Below are positions 23,234 to 34,390 of a stretch of DNA of 64,000 nt, piece after piece. The position numbers were made by a program, and so were the translations under genes. Below the pieces are notes generated by a model. That model was not told where the DNA came from. It saw only the letters and a list, made by a program, of their open reading frames with translations, and searched no databases. The stretch is from assembly GCA_028641055.1 (NCBI GenBank), contig CM054062.1, positions 234,000,376 to 234,064,375 on the forward strand, written 5' to 3'. This stretch comes from Alopecurus myosuroides. Its lineage: Eukaryota > Streptophyta > Magnoliopsida > Poales > Poaceae. Within the stretch, counting starts at the first letter, position 1. Each line of letters begins with the position of its first letter.

Positions 23234-26200
23234 TGTAACATCCACCTTTCTGTAATAAAGTTTGTGTGTTTGTGCTTATGATCATGTCATGTCATGCATG
23301 CATTTTTGAACCCAATGTTGGTTTTAAAACAAGTGCACTAAAATTTAATAACGGAGTTTATTAAAATCACTTAAAAGTGCCACACTAAAATGATGGTTTA
23401 AAATGGTGCAATTTTTGCAAAACAAAAATATGTTGAGGTTGCCCATGTTGCAAGGATCTCAAAAATAATTTTTGTCAATTCTTATCTTTTACAGAAAAGC
23501 CCCCAACACAGTTTTTGAGTTGCTGTTTTAAAAAGAGCAGCGGCCATTTTGTAATTTCCAGGAGGGAAGGGGGGTTTTTGGAATTTTATCCTTGTCATGT
23601 TCTTCCTCGCGCCAGTAGACGAGCAAGCCGAGTACGTCGCCGCCCGATGCCACCTCCTACTTGGCCTCTCGAGGATAAGGGCGAGGAGAAGGAGCCCCGC
23701 ACGCCTCCACTCCTCCTCACTCGGCCCTCATCCCCTATCCCTCTGCCTCTCACCCGCGGAAAACGACGAACCCTAACCCTAACCGCCGGCCGCCCGCCGC
23801 TCGCCGTTGGAAGTACGCCGCTCCCGCGCCCCCAACGAGCACTCCATCATCACCGCTATCTCCTCCTTGTCTTCCTCGAGTACGAGCAGCACAAGGGAGC
23901 ATCGAGAGGCCCCCAATTTTGACGTCGATGAGCTCTCTGGCCGCCGCCGTTTCTTCCTCGCCGACGTTGATTCCGGCCTCCCCTCGCGCTGTTGTCCACG
24001 CCATCGAGCTTCTGGTGAGCTCCTGCAACCGATGGTGCCTCCCCTTTCTTCCCTCCCCCTCTGTGCCGCCTTGCCGTCGACGACCGCTGTCCGCCGCCGC
24101 GCCCGAGCTCGCCGGCCCAAGCTCCGGCGACCATATGGCAAGCCGCGACCACCCCTAGCATCCCCTTGATCATCTCCACCCCGTGGTGGATTTCGATTTT
24201 GGTATAACCGCGCGCATCGACGGGTTGCTTGGCATCTGTGAGGAGTTGGCCCGGGATGACGTCACCATGACATCATGCCCATGTCACTGCCCTGTTTCTG
24301 TTTAATTTCAGTTAAACGAAATTGTTATGACACGTGGACCCCACATGTAATTTAAATTTCAGAAAAGGAGTTAATTTTATAAATGCAATATCTTTTAATT
24401 GGCTAAATGTGTTCAATATACCAATTTGTTCAGAAAAATATAATCTACATGTTTATGTCATTTGCACACATTTTTGACAAAGTTGAATTTTGAGCATTAT
24501 TTAAATCATTTAAAATAAAGAAAATAACTTTTTATTCAAGAAAATTAGAAAATTACAAGTTATATGTCAAAATGCTTAGAATGACACATGCAACCTAGTT
24601 ATGGTGTTTTCAACCCCTTTTGAGAAATTAAAATTAGTCTCACTTTCAGAATTGCCCGAATCGGCCTCCGAGATCCACTTCGGGACTAAATTCACTAAAA
24701 CTGTTTTCTTAACATATGAACCCTAGCAACCCATGAACCATGTTTAGGTATCTTTAATGCATTCAAATGTTCATGCATACATATTGAGCATTGCATCGAT
24801 GCCTGTTTTGAGTGTTGTTCTCCCTCTTTCTGGTGTTTGCTCCTATCGGTAGACCTCGAACCCGGAGAGAAGTTCGACACCCCTGTTGCCGAATACTTGG
24901 TCTAAACAACCAAGTCAAGCACTTATTCCTGAAGCTTTCTCTGGTTTTCTTGAAGCAAGGCAAGCATAACCTCTTATCTGCCCATATATGTTTTCGAAGT
25001 GTTTTCCTTCTCGTACGATGCATGCTTTTACAAAGTATCTTGAGTCAATGGATAGAGTTATCCTATTTATTTGCATAAACCAGATATCATGATTCCATGC
25101 TCCTAGCTGACATAGGATTTGTTTGTGTGTATCGCCAAAGCCTCAAAATATGCCATGCTTGGTCATACATGTCTGTTGATCTCTGCTCCATCCGGTTGAT
25201 GAATCAGAGTTACGAAATAAATCTAGTATGACAGGATAACGTGGTAAGGTTCGAGATGTGTGTGGTTAATATGTTTTAAGGCTTGGATGAGTTGCCACAT
25301 GGGATGTGGTGATTTGCCTCGTTCATGCCCCTAGGAGTGAGTTCTCGCCTTTGAAGCCAAGACTGATCGTGCAACCACACGGGGATTGGATTCCCCTCGG
25401 TTTCAACTTGTCTAGTTTGTTCCATGTGTTCCCTAGTTCGGGCGTTCCATTTGGATTTGCTGGGGATATCAAAACGTTTTCAAAACTAGGACGTGGTGGT
25501 GTATCGGCGCTCTGCGGGTAGGTAACCGTCGAGCATTGCGCACAACGATAGAGACCCGACAGGAGATGGCCACTCCCTATTGGCGGTCCATCTCTACTCG
25601 GAGCGACTCATGGAATAGGCGAAGCAAGGGAAAGATCGTGGTCAGCCACCCTCTGCCGGCACATCATCGGAATTGTGCCAATAGATTGGCATTAAGAGTC
25701 GGTTGATGCGTGTGGGTAAAGTTGTACACCCCTGCAGGGTTTAATCTTTTCGAAAAGCCGTGTCCTCGGTTAAGTACGACTTGGTGACGGATCCTGAGAT
25801 CATAGATAACTTGAACATGACGTAAAAGATGTTGCCAATGAATGATTAGTTTCAAGAGGTGGTTCCAGTAATCGGTGCTGAAGATGATGCTTCGAAGGTT
25901 CTAAAGACAATACCCGAGAAAAGGGTATTCTTTTAAAAGATTTGTGAAAAACTTCTCAGTCTCCCTCTATTCGAAACAAAGTTGGCTTTACGCAAAACAA
26001 CCTTCATAAACCCTTTTTGAACAAGCAGATATATAATAGGTTAGTTAAGTCTTGTTGAGTACCTCCCGTACTCATGTTTGTTTCAATTTGGTTCAGGTGG
26101 AGTTCCATACCTTCGGTGGTGTTTCAGCGTGGACATCGATGGATAGTTTGGGGTTTCCCAGGTAGCAGCCTGGAATCTATGGGCTGGGACGTCGCCTTAT

Positions 26201-26779
26201 GTTGCGGCCTCTTAGGCCTTTTTGGTTATTATTGATTAGCAACATAATTTGCCTTCTGTTGTCTGATGTAATGTTGGGTCGTGTGACCTCTGCTTGTAAG
26301 CTATACTCTAGTAACACCTGTTTAATACAACTTCAATGTCTAGAGTGTTGCTTTGATCGATTGTTGGTTTCGAGCCCGTTGTTATACAGTTTTGGCTATG
26401 CCTGCATAGTTGTCGCAGTCGAGGGGTTGTGGAGCCGATGATCCATGTCCGAGCCCGCCTGCCGATGTGATTCGGCCTGGGGCGAGGTAACCCCAGTAAC
26501 CCTCGATTGTTGTTGCACTTTCTGGACACATAGCAGCTCTGTATAACTTTGGTCCCGTTCCTTTAGTTTCATCCGACTCGTGGACGCTTGGGTATACATA
26601 TATGGTTATGACTAGCATGGACACAAGGAGTAGTAGACCGGGGATCCAGACTACGTGCCGATGAATCCGGTCTGCCTGCCGTTGTTTGTTGCGGCTGGGG
26701 CTGGTAACCCTAAAGCCCTGGTGAGTCCATTGCTAGGAGCACATGACAGTTTGTATATCTCTGGGTCCGGGGTCTGACA
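23234..26779 (+). repeat. Second LTR of the Tekay-type element, full length (3546 bp)
   Basis: It begins TGTAACATCC after the polypurine tract and ends GTCTGACA. It has a GC-rich island at about 23600-24130 with an AACCCTAACCC telobox-like run and a donor-like GTGAGC at 24015, an acceptor-like TAG at 24850-24852, and the hairpin at 26056-26074. Short open frames in the island are not supported as genes. It is followed by internal-leader sequence, so it also serves as a 5' LTR of a truncated second unit. Confidence 0.92.
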
Positions 26780-27136
26780 GGTCATGGTATCAGAGAAGGA
26801 CTGCCTGTAGGAAAACCCTTGCTATTGGTCGATGTTGAGTCTAGAGTTTGTGAAAACTATTTTCGAAATGACAAATGAGTTATGAAAACCTTCTTAGGAT
26901 TCGTTTTACTCTTTACCTGGTATCGTTCTAACTTCGAGTCACCTTATCTCATTTGATTTCAAATGTTTTACCTCTCACCTGTTAACTTCAAAGTTAGGAG
27001 CAAAATTGTTGGGTGTTTTTCCTAGTACTCCGTGTCAGGTTGCAAATCTTCTCAGAGTTTCCAAGTTACCTCCTTTGGTCTAAATCGTAGATTCCTTTTG
27101 AGTTCAATTGATCCATATTAATTCATGAATCTTTCT
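26780..27136 (+). repeat. Truncated second internal leader (tandem unit)
   Basis: This 357-bp stretch repeats 2565-2921, including a primer-binding site at 26785-26795. It stops at about 27136, some 55 bp before the gag start, where sequence switches to antisense Athila gag. No LTR end or target duplication marks the junction, so a deletion with rejoining is likely. Confidence 0.85.
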
Positions 27137-27206
27137 TGGCTTCTCTCATCATTTAATTCAATCATTCCCCTCTTCTTGGGTGTTGGTGTTGATACTAGAG
27201 TAGGGT
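27137..27206 (-). pseudogene. Athila-type gag fragment, downstream part
   Basis: On the minus strand this 70 bp reads PTLVSTPTPKKRGMIELNDE, a proline/lysine segment typical of Athila gag after the conserved core. Its upstream half lies at 50616-50940, beyond the Copia element. It is cut at 27136 by the junction with the Tekay unit. Confidence 0.75.
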
Positions 27207-28861
27207 TGAAGGGTTCGTTGCATAGAAAACAAAAAATTCCTACGCGAGAGATACCCGAAGGGCCAAGATCTAATCTAGGAGATGAAGTGCAACAGGGAGA
27301 AAGAGAGTCTTAAGAAAACATACCCTCGAAGACTCTAAGCGTTACAAGACCGAATCTCGTTGTTGGCGTAGTTGTACTCACACCGATCCCAAGAGCGAGA
27401 AGATGTGCACCGTAATCTGGCGGTGCCTCCGTGATCAGTCACACGTACGGCTTGATGACGACCTCCGTTCCCTCGATCCAGCGGGGCAGAAGAAGTAGAG
27501 GATCCTTTGGAACTCCAATAGCATGCCGGCGTGGTGTGGTGGAGAAAACTTTGTTCAGGGCTTCGCCAAGCGCATGAACATGAGGTGGAGCAGCGGGAGG
27601 AGGGAGGTGGAGATGACACCAAGTGTGTGGGGAGAGGGAGGTCCAACCCCTCTTTATATAGGAGGGGGAGGCAGCCACGAATTTTTTGTGCCTCCACCTC
27701 TCCCCTCATCATGTGGGTGGAGTCTCCACTCAACCCACTCATTCTCTCATCAATTCCCACTCAAAATTCCAAGGGTTTTCTTTAATAAATAAATAAAACA
27801 ATTTCATTTATTTATTTTAATATATGTTAATCCTATTAACAAACATTAACACTTACCCCCTTGAACTATTTGTCAATCAAACATTAACATATACCACCTT
27901 GAACTATTTCAATATTCCCCAAAACAATTATGGTGACTATTTCAATATTCCCCGAAACCATTTTGGTGTTGTCCAAACTTTTCTCCGATATTCCGTATCC
28001 TCTCAAATGCGTCATCGAACCTTAAGTGTGTCACCCTACGGTTCGCGAATAACATAGACATGATCGAGACACCTCTCCGATCAATAATCAACAGCGGGAT
28101 CTGGAGATCCGTGATGATTCCTATATATTCAACGATGACTCTCGTGATCGTGTGAACCATCAACGTCGTAACTATTCCCTTTGTCTCGCGATATTTTACT
28201 TGTCCGAGATCTGATCATTGGTATCAACCATACCTAGTTCGATCTCGTTACCGGCAAGTACTCTTTTACTTGTTCCGTGATATGATATCCTTGTGACCTA
28301 GTCATGTTCTTGCAAGCGGTGTCGATGTGATATCACCGAGAGGGCCCAGAGTATATCTCTCCGTCATTTGGATGGACAAATCCCACTCTTGATCCATGAG
28401 CCTCAACTAATACTTTCCAAATACCCAACATCACCTTTATAGTCACCCTGTTACGGTGTGACGTTTGATGACATCAAAGCATCCTTCCGGTATCAATGAT
28501 TGACATGATCCCATGGTCTAAGGAATAAGTTACTTCGTATGCAAGATATAACAATATAAACTAAATGACTTGATCGTATTGTTATCTTGATATTGGGTCT
28601 ATGTTCATCACATCATTCTTCTAATGACATGACCCCGTTATTAACAACATCCAATGTTCATGATTAGGAAACCTTGATCATCTATTAATCAACAAGCTAG
28701 TTAAAAGAGAGGCTTTACTAGGAACCATTGTTTGTTTATTAAACACACATGTATCAACGTTTCCGGTTAATACAATTCTAGCATGAGAAATAAACATTTA
28801 TCATAAACAAGGAATAATATAATAACCACTTTATTATTGCCTCTCGGGCATATTCCCTTCA
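27207..28861 (-). repeat. 3' LTR of the Copia element
   Basis: 1655 bp, paired with 48962-50615. Read on the minus strand it starts TGAAGGGAATATGCCCGAG, close to the start typical of the BARE/WIS/Angela group. A minus-strand TATA box (CTATATAAAG) is near 27651-27662. The small frames at 27335-27792 lie in the LTR, recur in the other copy and carry no domain. Confidence 0.9.
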
Positions 28862-31800
28862 GTCTCCCACTTGCACTAGAGTCAATAATCTAGTCTGTAA
28901 GCACTTAACACATATGGCGTTCCACTGTTATTACCATGCTTCGCATGTGGTAAACATCATCAAAAACATCTGAACTGTTCAGGTCCTATTGTATTTGCAT
29001 GTTCTTTGCGTCTACACGCATCACTCATTCTCTAATGAGATGGCTTTGTATATATTTGGTCAACCGGTGAAACCTTAATTCCTCAGCTTAAACCAATGTT
29101 ACTAACATTGTGAAAATGTAGCTTCATAGTGTCAGCATTCTTGGAAATTCACCAAGTTCAATAAAGAACTCCTTGACACAGAATACTCTTATTATTTTGT
29201 TGTCAACACAACGATATACTTAGTCTTTGTTGTAGTATCTGTCACAATACTTTAATTTTGAAACACTTTCAAATCCAGCATGGAACTTTCTTCTAGCTTA
29301 TTGTGCTACCCTTCATCACATATTTTAATTGAGATAAAATTATTTGAATAAATGACAGGACTATTAGTGTAACAAATTAATACTAATATTTTGTCATTAC
29401 TACATAGGAAAACGTATCCTTAACATTTCTAAAATAGCATAAGGATCTCTCCCGCTGTTGTCTAATCATCATATGAATTATCCTGTTATAACCTTTTATA
29501 GCACAAGACTCATCTGGTTGCGTACATAGCATGGAACACATGACTTAGAAATCTTAATTTCAATTGCGCTCATCATGTGTCAAAACACTTGAATCTTGCT
29601 CAATTATTTTCCATGTGTCAAGAACTCCTTCTTGTAGATATCGATATTGACTTACTTCAATATTTCATCTATGTAATTTGGCTCAACCATATCAAGCGCT
29701 TCAATCCATCTCTTGTAGGTATCGATGCCCAATATTTTCTAAGCCTTTCACTAATATTAAAATCTTAACCGTGTTAATTTAAAATACATATTTTCAATCA
29801 ACCATATGTCATTTACATAAAGCATTGGAAATATGTCTTAGCGCTCCCACTTAATTTCTTGTAATTCTACAAGCATCTTTATCATTCATGATGGAATCAA
29901 ACTCTTTTGATAACTTCATTAAGGTAAAGATTCCAACTTTGTTATGCTCACTTCAACCATTGAATTATGCATACCTTTCCAGCAACCTTTTGAATTTTAC
30001 AAAACTCTCAGACTGTGTCAAGTACACATCCTCGATCAAACTTCCTTTAGAGGAAAGTTGGTTTTGTTATTCAACTGCCATATCATAATATGTAACTTTT
30101 GCTAGAACTATCCGCAAAGACTAAAGCATCACTACGGAAGATCAAAATCTTGTAGTAGTCAACTCTTTGAACTTCGTCGAAAACATCTTTTTGATAATAA
30201 CAACTTTCAAAAGATGTAAATACCCATGTCTTTGTTGCTATATAGATTCGTTTGCTATCGTTAGGCACCATGCCTATCGAAAGAACTACCAAGTCACATA
30301 CTTGATATTCATACAGGGATACTATCGCGGATATAATGACTCATAGTAAATTTTACGAAGTCAGGGCCCATCATTTGCTTCCTTTATAAGTTCCAGGTCC
30401 TTTGTTGTCAAAACAACACTTTACTCTTAAACCACAAGTTGGTCTAAGTACAAAGTTTTAGGACTTTTGTGGTTCAGTTCGCAAACTCATTCGAAGTATC
30501 TACAACACATGTAGTGTCTTCTACTTTGTCAAAATAGGAAACCCCGGAACAACTTCCAGTCATGCGCTACTCTTGACATGGCAATGAAAATTCTCTAATC
30601 TCGTTTGAGTTTGTACTGTCCTCCCACTCACTTGTTTCGTAAGAACTACTTTCTCGAGAAATAAACCCTTTCTGACAAACAACATTTGTCTTTGGTTTGG
30701 TGATAAGAGAAATACTCAATGGATTCGTTGGAATAACCTTATAAACATGTATGTATCCTATTTTGGTTGCAAATATTTTACACATGCTATGCATACCAAA
30801 ACTTAAGAAAAAGACAATTCAGGTCACTACCCAAACCATATCTTATATGATGTCAAATGGATCATGATGGCTCTCTGTTCAGTGTAAAAGCGGTTGTCTC
30901 TAATGTATAAACTACAAATTATAATGGAAAATTTGGTAATCTTACCATGTCAAACAAGGTTTGATTTTGTCTCTTGAACACTCCAAACTAATGTGGGGTA
31001 ATTCGAGTAGTATAAGTTGTAGAACAATTCTGAAACTTGTCAGATGTTTTGCTAAACTTGTAAATCGAACTTTATCCTTTAAGATCCAATCATAAATACT
31101 TGATTATCTTGTTACGATGATTTTAACTTCATACTAACAATAATTTGAACCAATTCAAAAATGTCAAACTCCATTCTCTTTAAATAGATATTCTTATATA
31201 TCTATTCAAATCATCGACATAATTTTATGAAGGAAAAATTAATCCACCACACACAACTACACATAATGAACTATATACATCAATATGTATAATCTCCACT
31301 AAATTAGTCGTCCATTCTTCTTTGGCCTATGAACGGAATTCTAGTCATCTTTTTGAAGAGGTTTCACAAGCGTCAATTTATTCAAAACAAAATGACTCTA
31401 GAAGTCCATCAACATGGAGTTCCTTCATGTTTTCTTTTCCTATATGAACTAAAATGGTGGTGTCACAATTTAAGTGAAATTCTTTTACGTCTTGGAACGT
31501 TTAGCATTTAGTTTAATAGATGTTTACTTTACCAACATGATTTATATTAACTCATCCATCAATTATGGAATATGGTCATAGTTTGAACAATCCCATTTGT
31601 TCTCACAAAAGACCAGAACAAAATAACAACTTATTAAGTTCTTAAAATAAATCTTGAATGTTTGGTTCGATACGACAATGAACACAATAACACTTTATTT
31701 CTGGTCTTGTCATAATCGATTCACATCTACTACTAGTTCCTTTTTTAGGCCCTTGTATTTCTTGTATTGCGTTGCTTTGTATGACAACTCATACCAACCA

Positions 31801-32797
31801 ATTGGTATCAAAATACCCCAAAAAATATGTTTTTAACTAGTAATACATATATAACTTGTATATAAAGCATATACTCCTGAGCTGGACTTTTTCAGTTATC
31901 TTCTTTTTCTGCCCTATATCTTTTTGTAATTCTATTTTCAATATTTCCTTTTCTTTACAATAAGAATCATTCAACATCAAACAACGCTAGTCGTACTAGC
32001 TCATTTTTCTTGGCGTGTTAGTCATATACTATCACCCATTGAGTCATACTTTGAGTTTGGTTGTTCTACTAATATCACCATATTAATAGGATTCTTCCGG
32101 ATTCCACTCTTAGCAATCTCCAGGCAAGGTAAATGATTTTTACCCATACTTTTAATCCATCCCATCATAACAATTTTATGATTAAGCTACTATAGCTCGA
32201 AGGAAGGAATTTAGAGGATAATTTTAGCGCCCAACTTCTTGGAATATTCAAACGCATAGCGTCTTCAATCATTGCATATATTCAAATAATATAAGCATAC
32301 GTTGTTACGCTAAATTATACTCAGTCATGTTGCCACAAATAAGTTTCTAGATATCAATATATCTTTCACTTGATTCTTTCTGAAAACAATTCTTTTCAGT
32401 TCCTAAATCACCTTGATCAACAAAACATTCTTTTGAAGATAAAGTAATATATAAGCAACCATGATTCTCGATTCTAAGTAGGAATTATTTGCTCTCCAGA
32501 TCAATCAATCATTAATCATATGGAGCTAGGTAGGAAATACAGAAAATCTACAGTAGGACTCAATTTTAATTTTCACTAATACGGTACCAATCTTAAAAGG
32601 TTTCACTAGATCATAACAGTTATATCTCAATTAACAATCTAAGTGTAAGGTAGTTTGTGGATGCCAATGAATACTACAATTTGTGCAAATTCACTTTGAT
32701 TGGTTGTTCATGATAAATAAGTTCAAGTTAATTCAAAATTACTACGTGAACTCCCACTCAAAAATAACACCCCTCTAGTCGTTTTTAGTGATTACAC
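28862..32797 (-). pseudogene. Copia pol relic (RT and integrase)
   Basis: The first bases (GTCTCCCACTTGCAC) are the reverse complement of the polypurine tract. No long frame survives. On the minus strand about 31330-31050 reads a battered integrase core: LLEIIHIDV keeps the first Asp, later YVDDLNRY, then NHRNKIIKYL before a damaged second-Asp region. At 29805-29821 an RT active-site relic reads LYVNDI where the family has YVDD. Stops and shifts are frequent throughout. From about 31400 to 32797 I recognise nothing specific; gag should lie there and across the Tat insertion. Confidence 0.72.
32793..32797. repeat. Target-site duplication TACAC, left copy (right copy 47958-47962)
   Basis: TACAC immediately precedes the left Tat LTR and immediately follows the right one. 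Confidence 0.95.
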
Positions 32798-33684
32798 TGT
32801 CGTGGTGGTGTCACGGCAGATGCCATGGGATGGCTAAAGATGTGGGGACGAAGGACGCTGGAGGTGCTCGGGGAGGGATCACGCGACGAGTAACCGCGTG
32901 AGGTATGAAGTAAACACTGCAAACAACACGATCTACCCAGGTTCAGGGCCCTCGTGAGGAGGTAAGACCCCTACTCCTGCCTTTCTCTATGTATTCTGGT
33001 GTCTCACCGAGTAGCCACAGTACAATGTTCTTGCTACCGAGTAGCCACTACCCTCTCTAGGTGATGAACTAGGTCAAGAATTAGGTCACCAAGTGTTTGA
33101 TCCTAACGTGCGATGTGTCGATGCCTCACGCAGGAGGCGGCGGGGCACCTTATATACCTGGTGCCCAGCCGGATACGTCCAAACCTAGACAAGTGTCGAC
33201 ATAGTGTGCACATCGTCCTTCTTCCGGGTTCCCGCTGACAGCTTTGGTTCCCAATCTTGGCTGCATCTGGAAAGTCGTTGGGCAAAACAAGGGGACAGAC
33301 TGGTATCACTGTGCCAAACACAGAGTAGGCCCCCCTTATCCTGCGACGGCCTGCTTCCATGCTGTCACTGTCAGGCAGGCCGGTCCCAGATGAACAGTAG
33401 TTCGAATACTGCCAAGTACGGACCCAGGATACGCGGGATCCTGTGTCAGAACGGCTCCTTTGACTTTCTGGCCCGAGTAGGCTCCCGCCAATTTTACTCG
33501 GGCCAACTCTTCTACTCGAATGGACAGAACTTGCTTGATACCTCTTTCTGGTCATCTTGAGGTGAGACCGAGTAGCTGTCAACCGGGTAGCGAGTACCGG
33601 GTAGGCGGCTACTCGACCAAACCTCTCTTCTGTTAGTTGCCTTTACCACTTGCCTTTACCCTACTCAGGGGTAACCCCCCGACA
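32798..33684 (-). repeat. 3' LTR of the first Tat element
   Basis: 887 bp, TGTCGTGG...CCGACA in plus orientation, paired with 47071-47957. Contains a TATA-like sequence inside a 7-bp inverted repeat (33143-33166). Confidence 0.95.
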
Positions 33685-34214
33685 GCAGTCCCCGAAGCTG
33701 GTTGAGTCTTGCGAATTCGTTCACTAGGCTCTGCCAGCTTAAAACCAATTTTTGCAACATAGCCCTCGAACCTCAAGATGCCGAGTAAAAGACCTCCGAG
33801 TAGTACTTTTAGAAAGTACCTTGAGTTTCCTGTCTTCCGAGTAGCACCACCTCTCTACTTTGTAACCGAGTAAAAAGACTTAGAGAATTTCTCCTCTGGC
33901 GTCTCTGCAGCGCAGAGCATAATCCAGCCTTCCGTGCCGCAACTGGACGCGTGTCAAGCATCCGTGACCCAGTCGTTTCGCTGCCCATGACACGACGTGC
34001 CACACGCCCAGTTTTCACGGGGCGGGCCCACCGGCTCGTTATGTCCCATCAAGCGCAGTAATTGGCCACGATCTGGTAGTGGGATTTGCTGCGGCCGTTA
34101 CGCGCGCGCCTCGCGCGTGCATGCGTTTCTAACCGGCCACAAACCCCACCACACGAAGATCCTGGCCATGATCGATCCCACTACCCCGATGGTAACGGTA
34201 ATCTGCGGAGAGGG
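33685..34214 (+). promoter_or_regulatory. Polypurine tract region and upstream region of the antisense gene
   Basis: Next to the LTR, 33685-33699 read on the minus strand is AGCTTCGGGGACTGC, the expected plus-strand primer site of Tat elements. The remaining 500 bp lie upstream of the antisense gene's TATA box and hold several copies of CCGAGTA(G). No frame with recognisable content is present. Confidence 0.6.
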
Positions 34215-34222
34215 TATAAATA
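34215..34222 (+). promoter_or_regulatory. TATA box of the antisense gene
   Basis: TATAAATA, 169 bp upstream of the ATG at 34391, in a CT-rich and GC-rich context usual for grass promoters. It fits a transcription start near 34245-34255 (inference). Confidence 0.65.
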
Positions 34223-34390
34223 CCTCCGCCGGTAACTTCCTCTTCTCCTCCCTTCGCACTTTTCCTCTTTCGTCTCTCTGTTCTTCTCCGCCGCCGAGCT
34301 CTCCGCCGCCGCGCAACCTTTCGCGCCGCCGCGGACTCACCCAATCCACTCACCACCTTCCGATTCTTCCCATCTTTCCTGCTCGTGGCC

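Larger units (their letters stand above)
1..27136 (+). mobile_element. Tekay-type chromovirus (Ty3/Gypsy), truncated tandem unit
   Basis: Order seen is partial LTR, primer-binding site, gag, protease, RT, RNase H, (LARD insertion), integrase with chromodomain-like tail, polypurine tract, full LTR, then 357 bp of another internal leader. The domain order and chromodomain-like C terminus fit the Tekay (Del) chromoviruses. The left end lies outside the window. The right end is not an LTR edge: 26780-27136 repeats 2565-2921 and then switches abruptly to Athila gag sequence. The two LTR copies differ at about 49 sites in roughly 2440 aligned bases (hand count, about 2.0%). Coding regions are broken in many places, so the unit is not autonomous. 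Confidence 0.88.

Noticed and set aside
23767..23782. CCCTAACCCTAACC run as a telomere or interstitial telomeric repeat
   Set aside because: Only two units, and plant telomeres use CCCTAAA. A telobox-like promoter motif is a better reading.
23515..24179. Overlapping frames in the GC-rich island of the Tekay LTR
   Set aside because: Same reason: compositional artefacts in an LTR, with no recognisable domain.
27202..27206. Target-site duplication of the Copia element
   Set aside because: AGGGT and GGGCT agree at only three of five bases; I rely on the continuity of Athila gag instead.
27335..27792. Small frames at the left Copia LTR as a possible host peptide gene
   Set aside because: They are LTR sequence repeated at 49195-49548, with a minus-strand TATA box, and differ by stops between copies.
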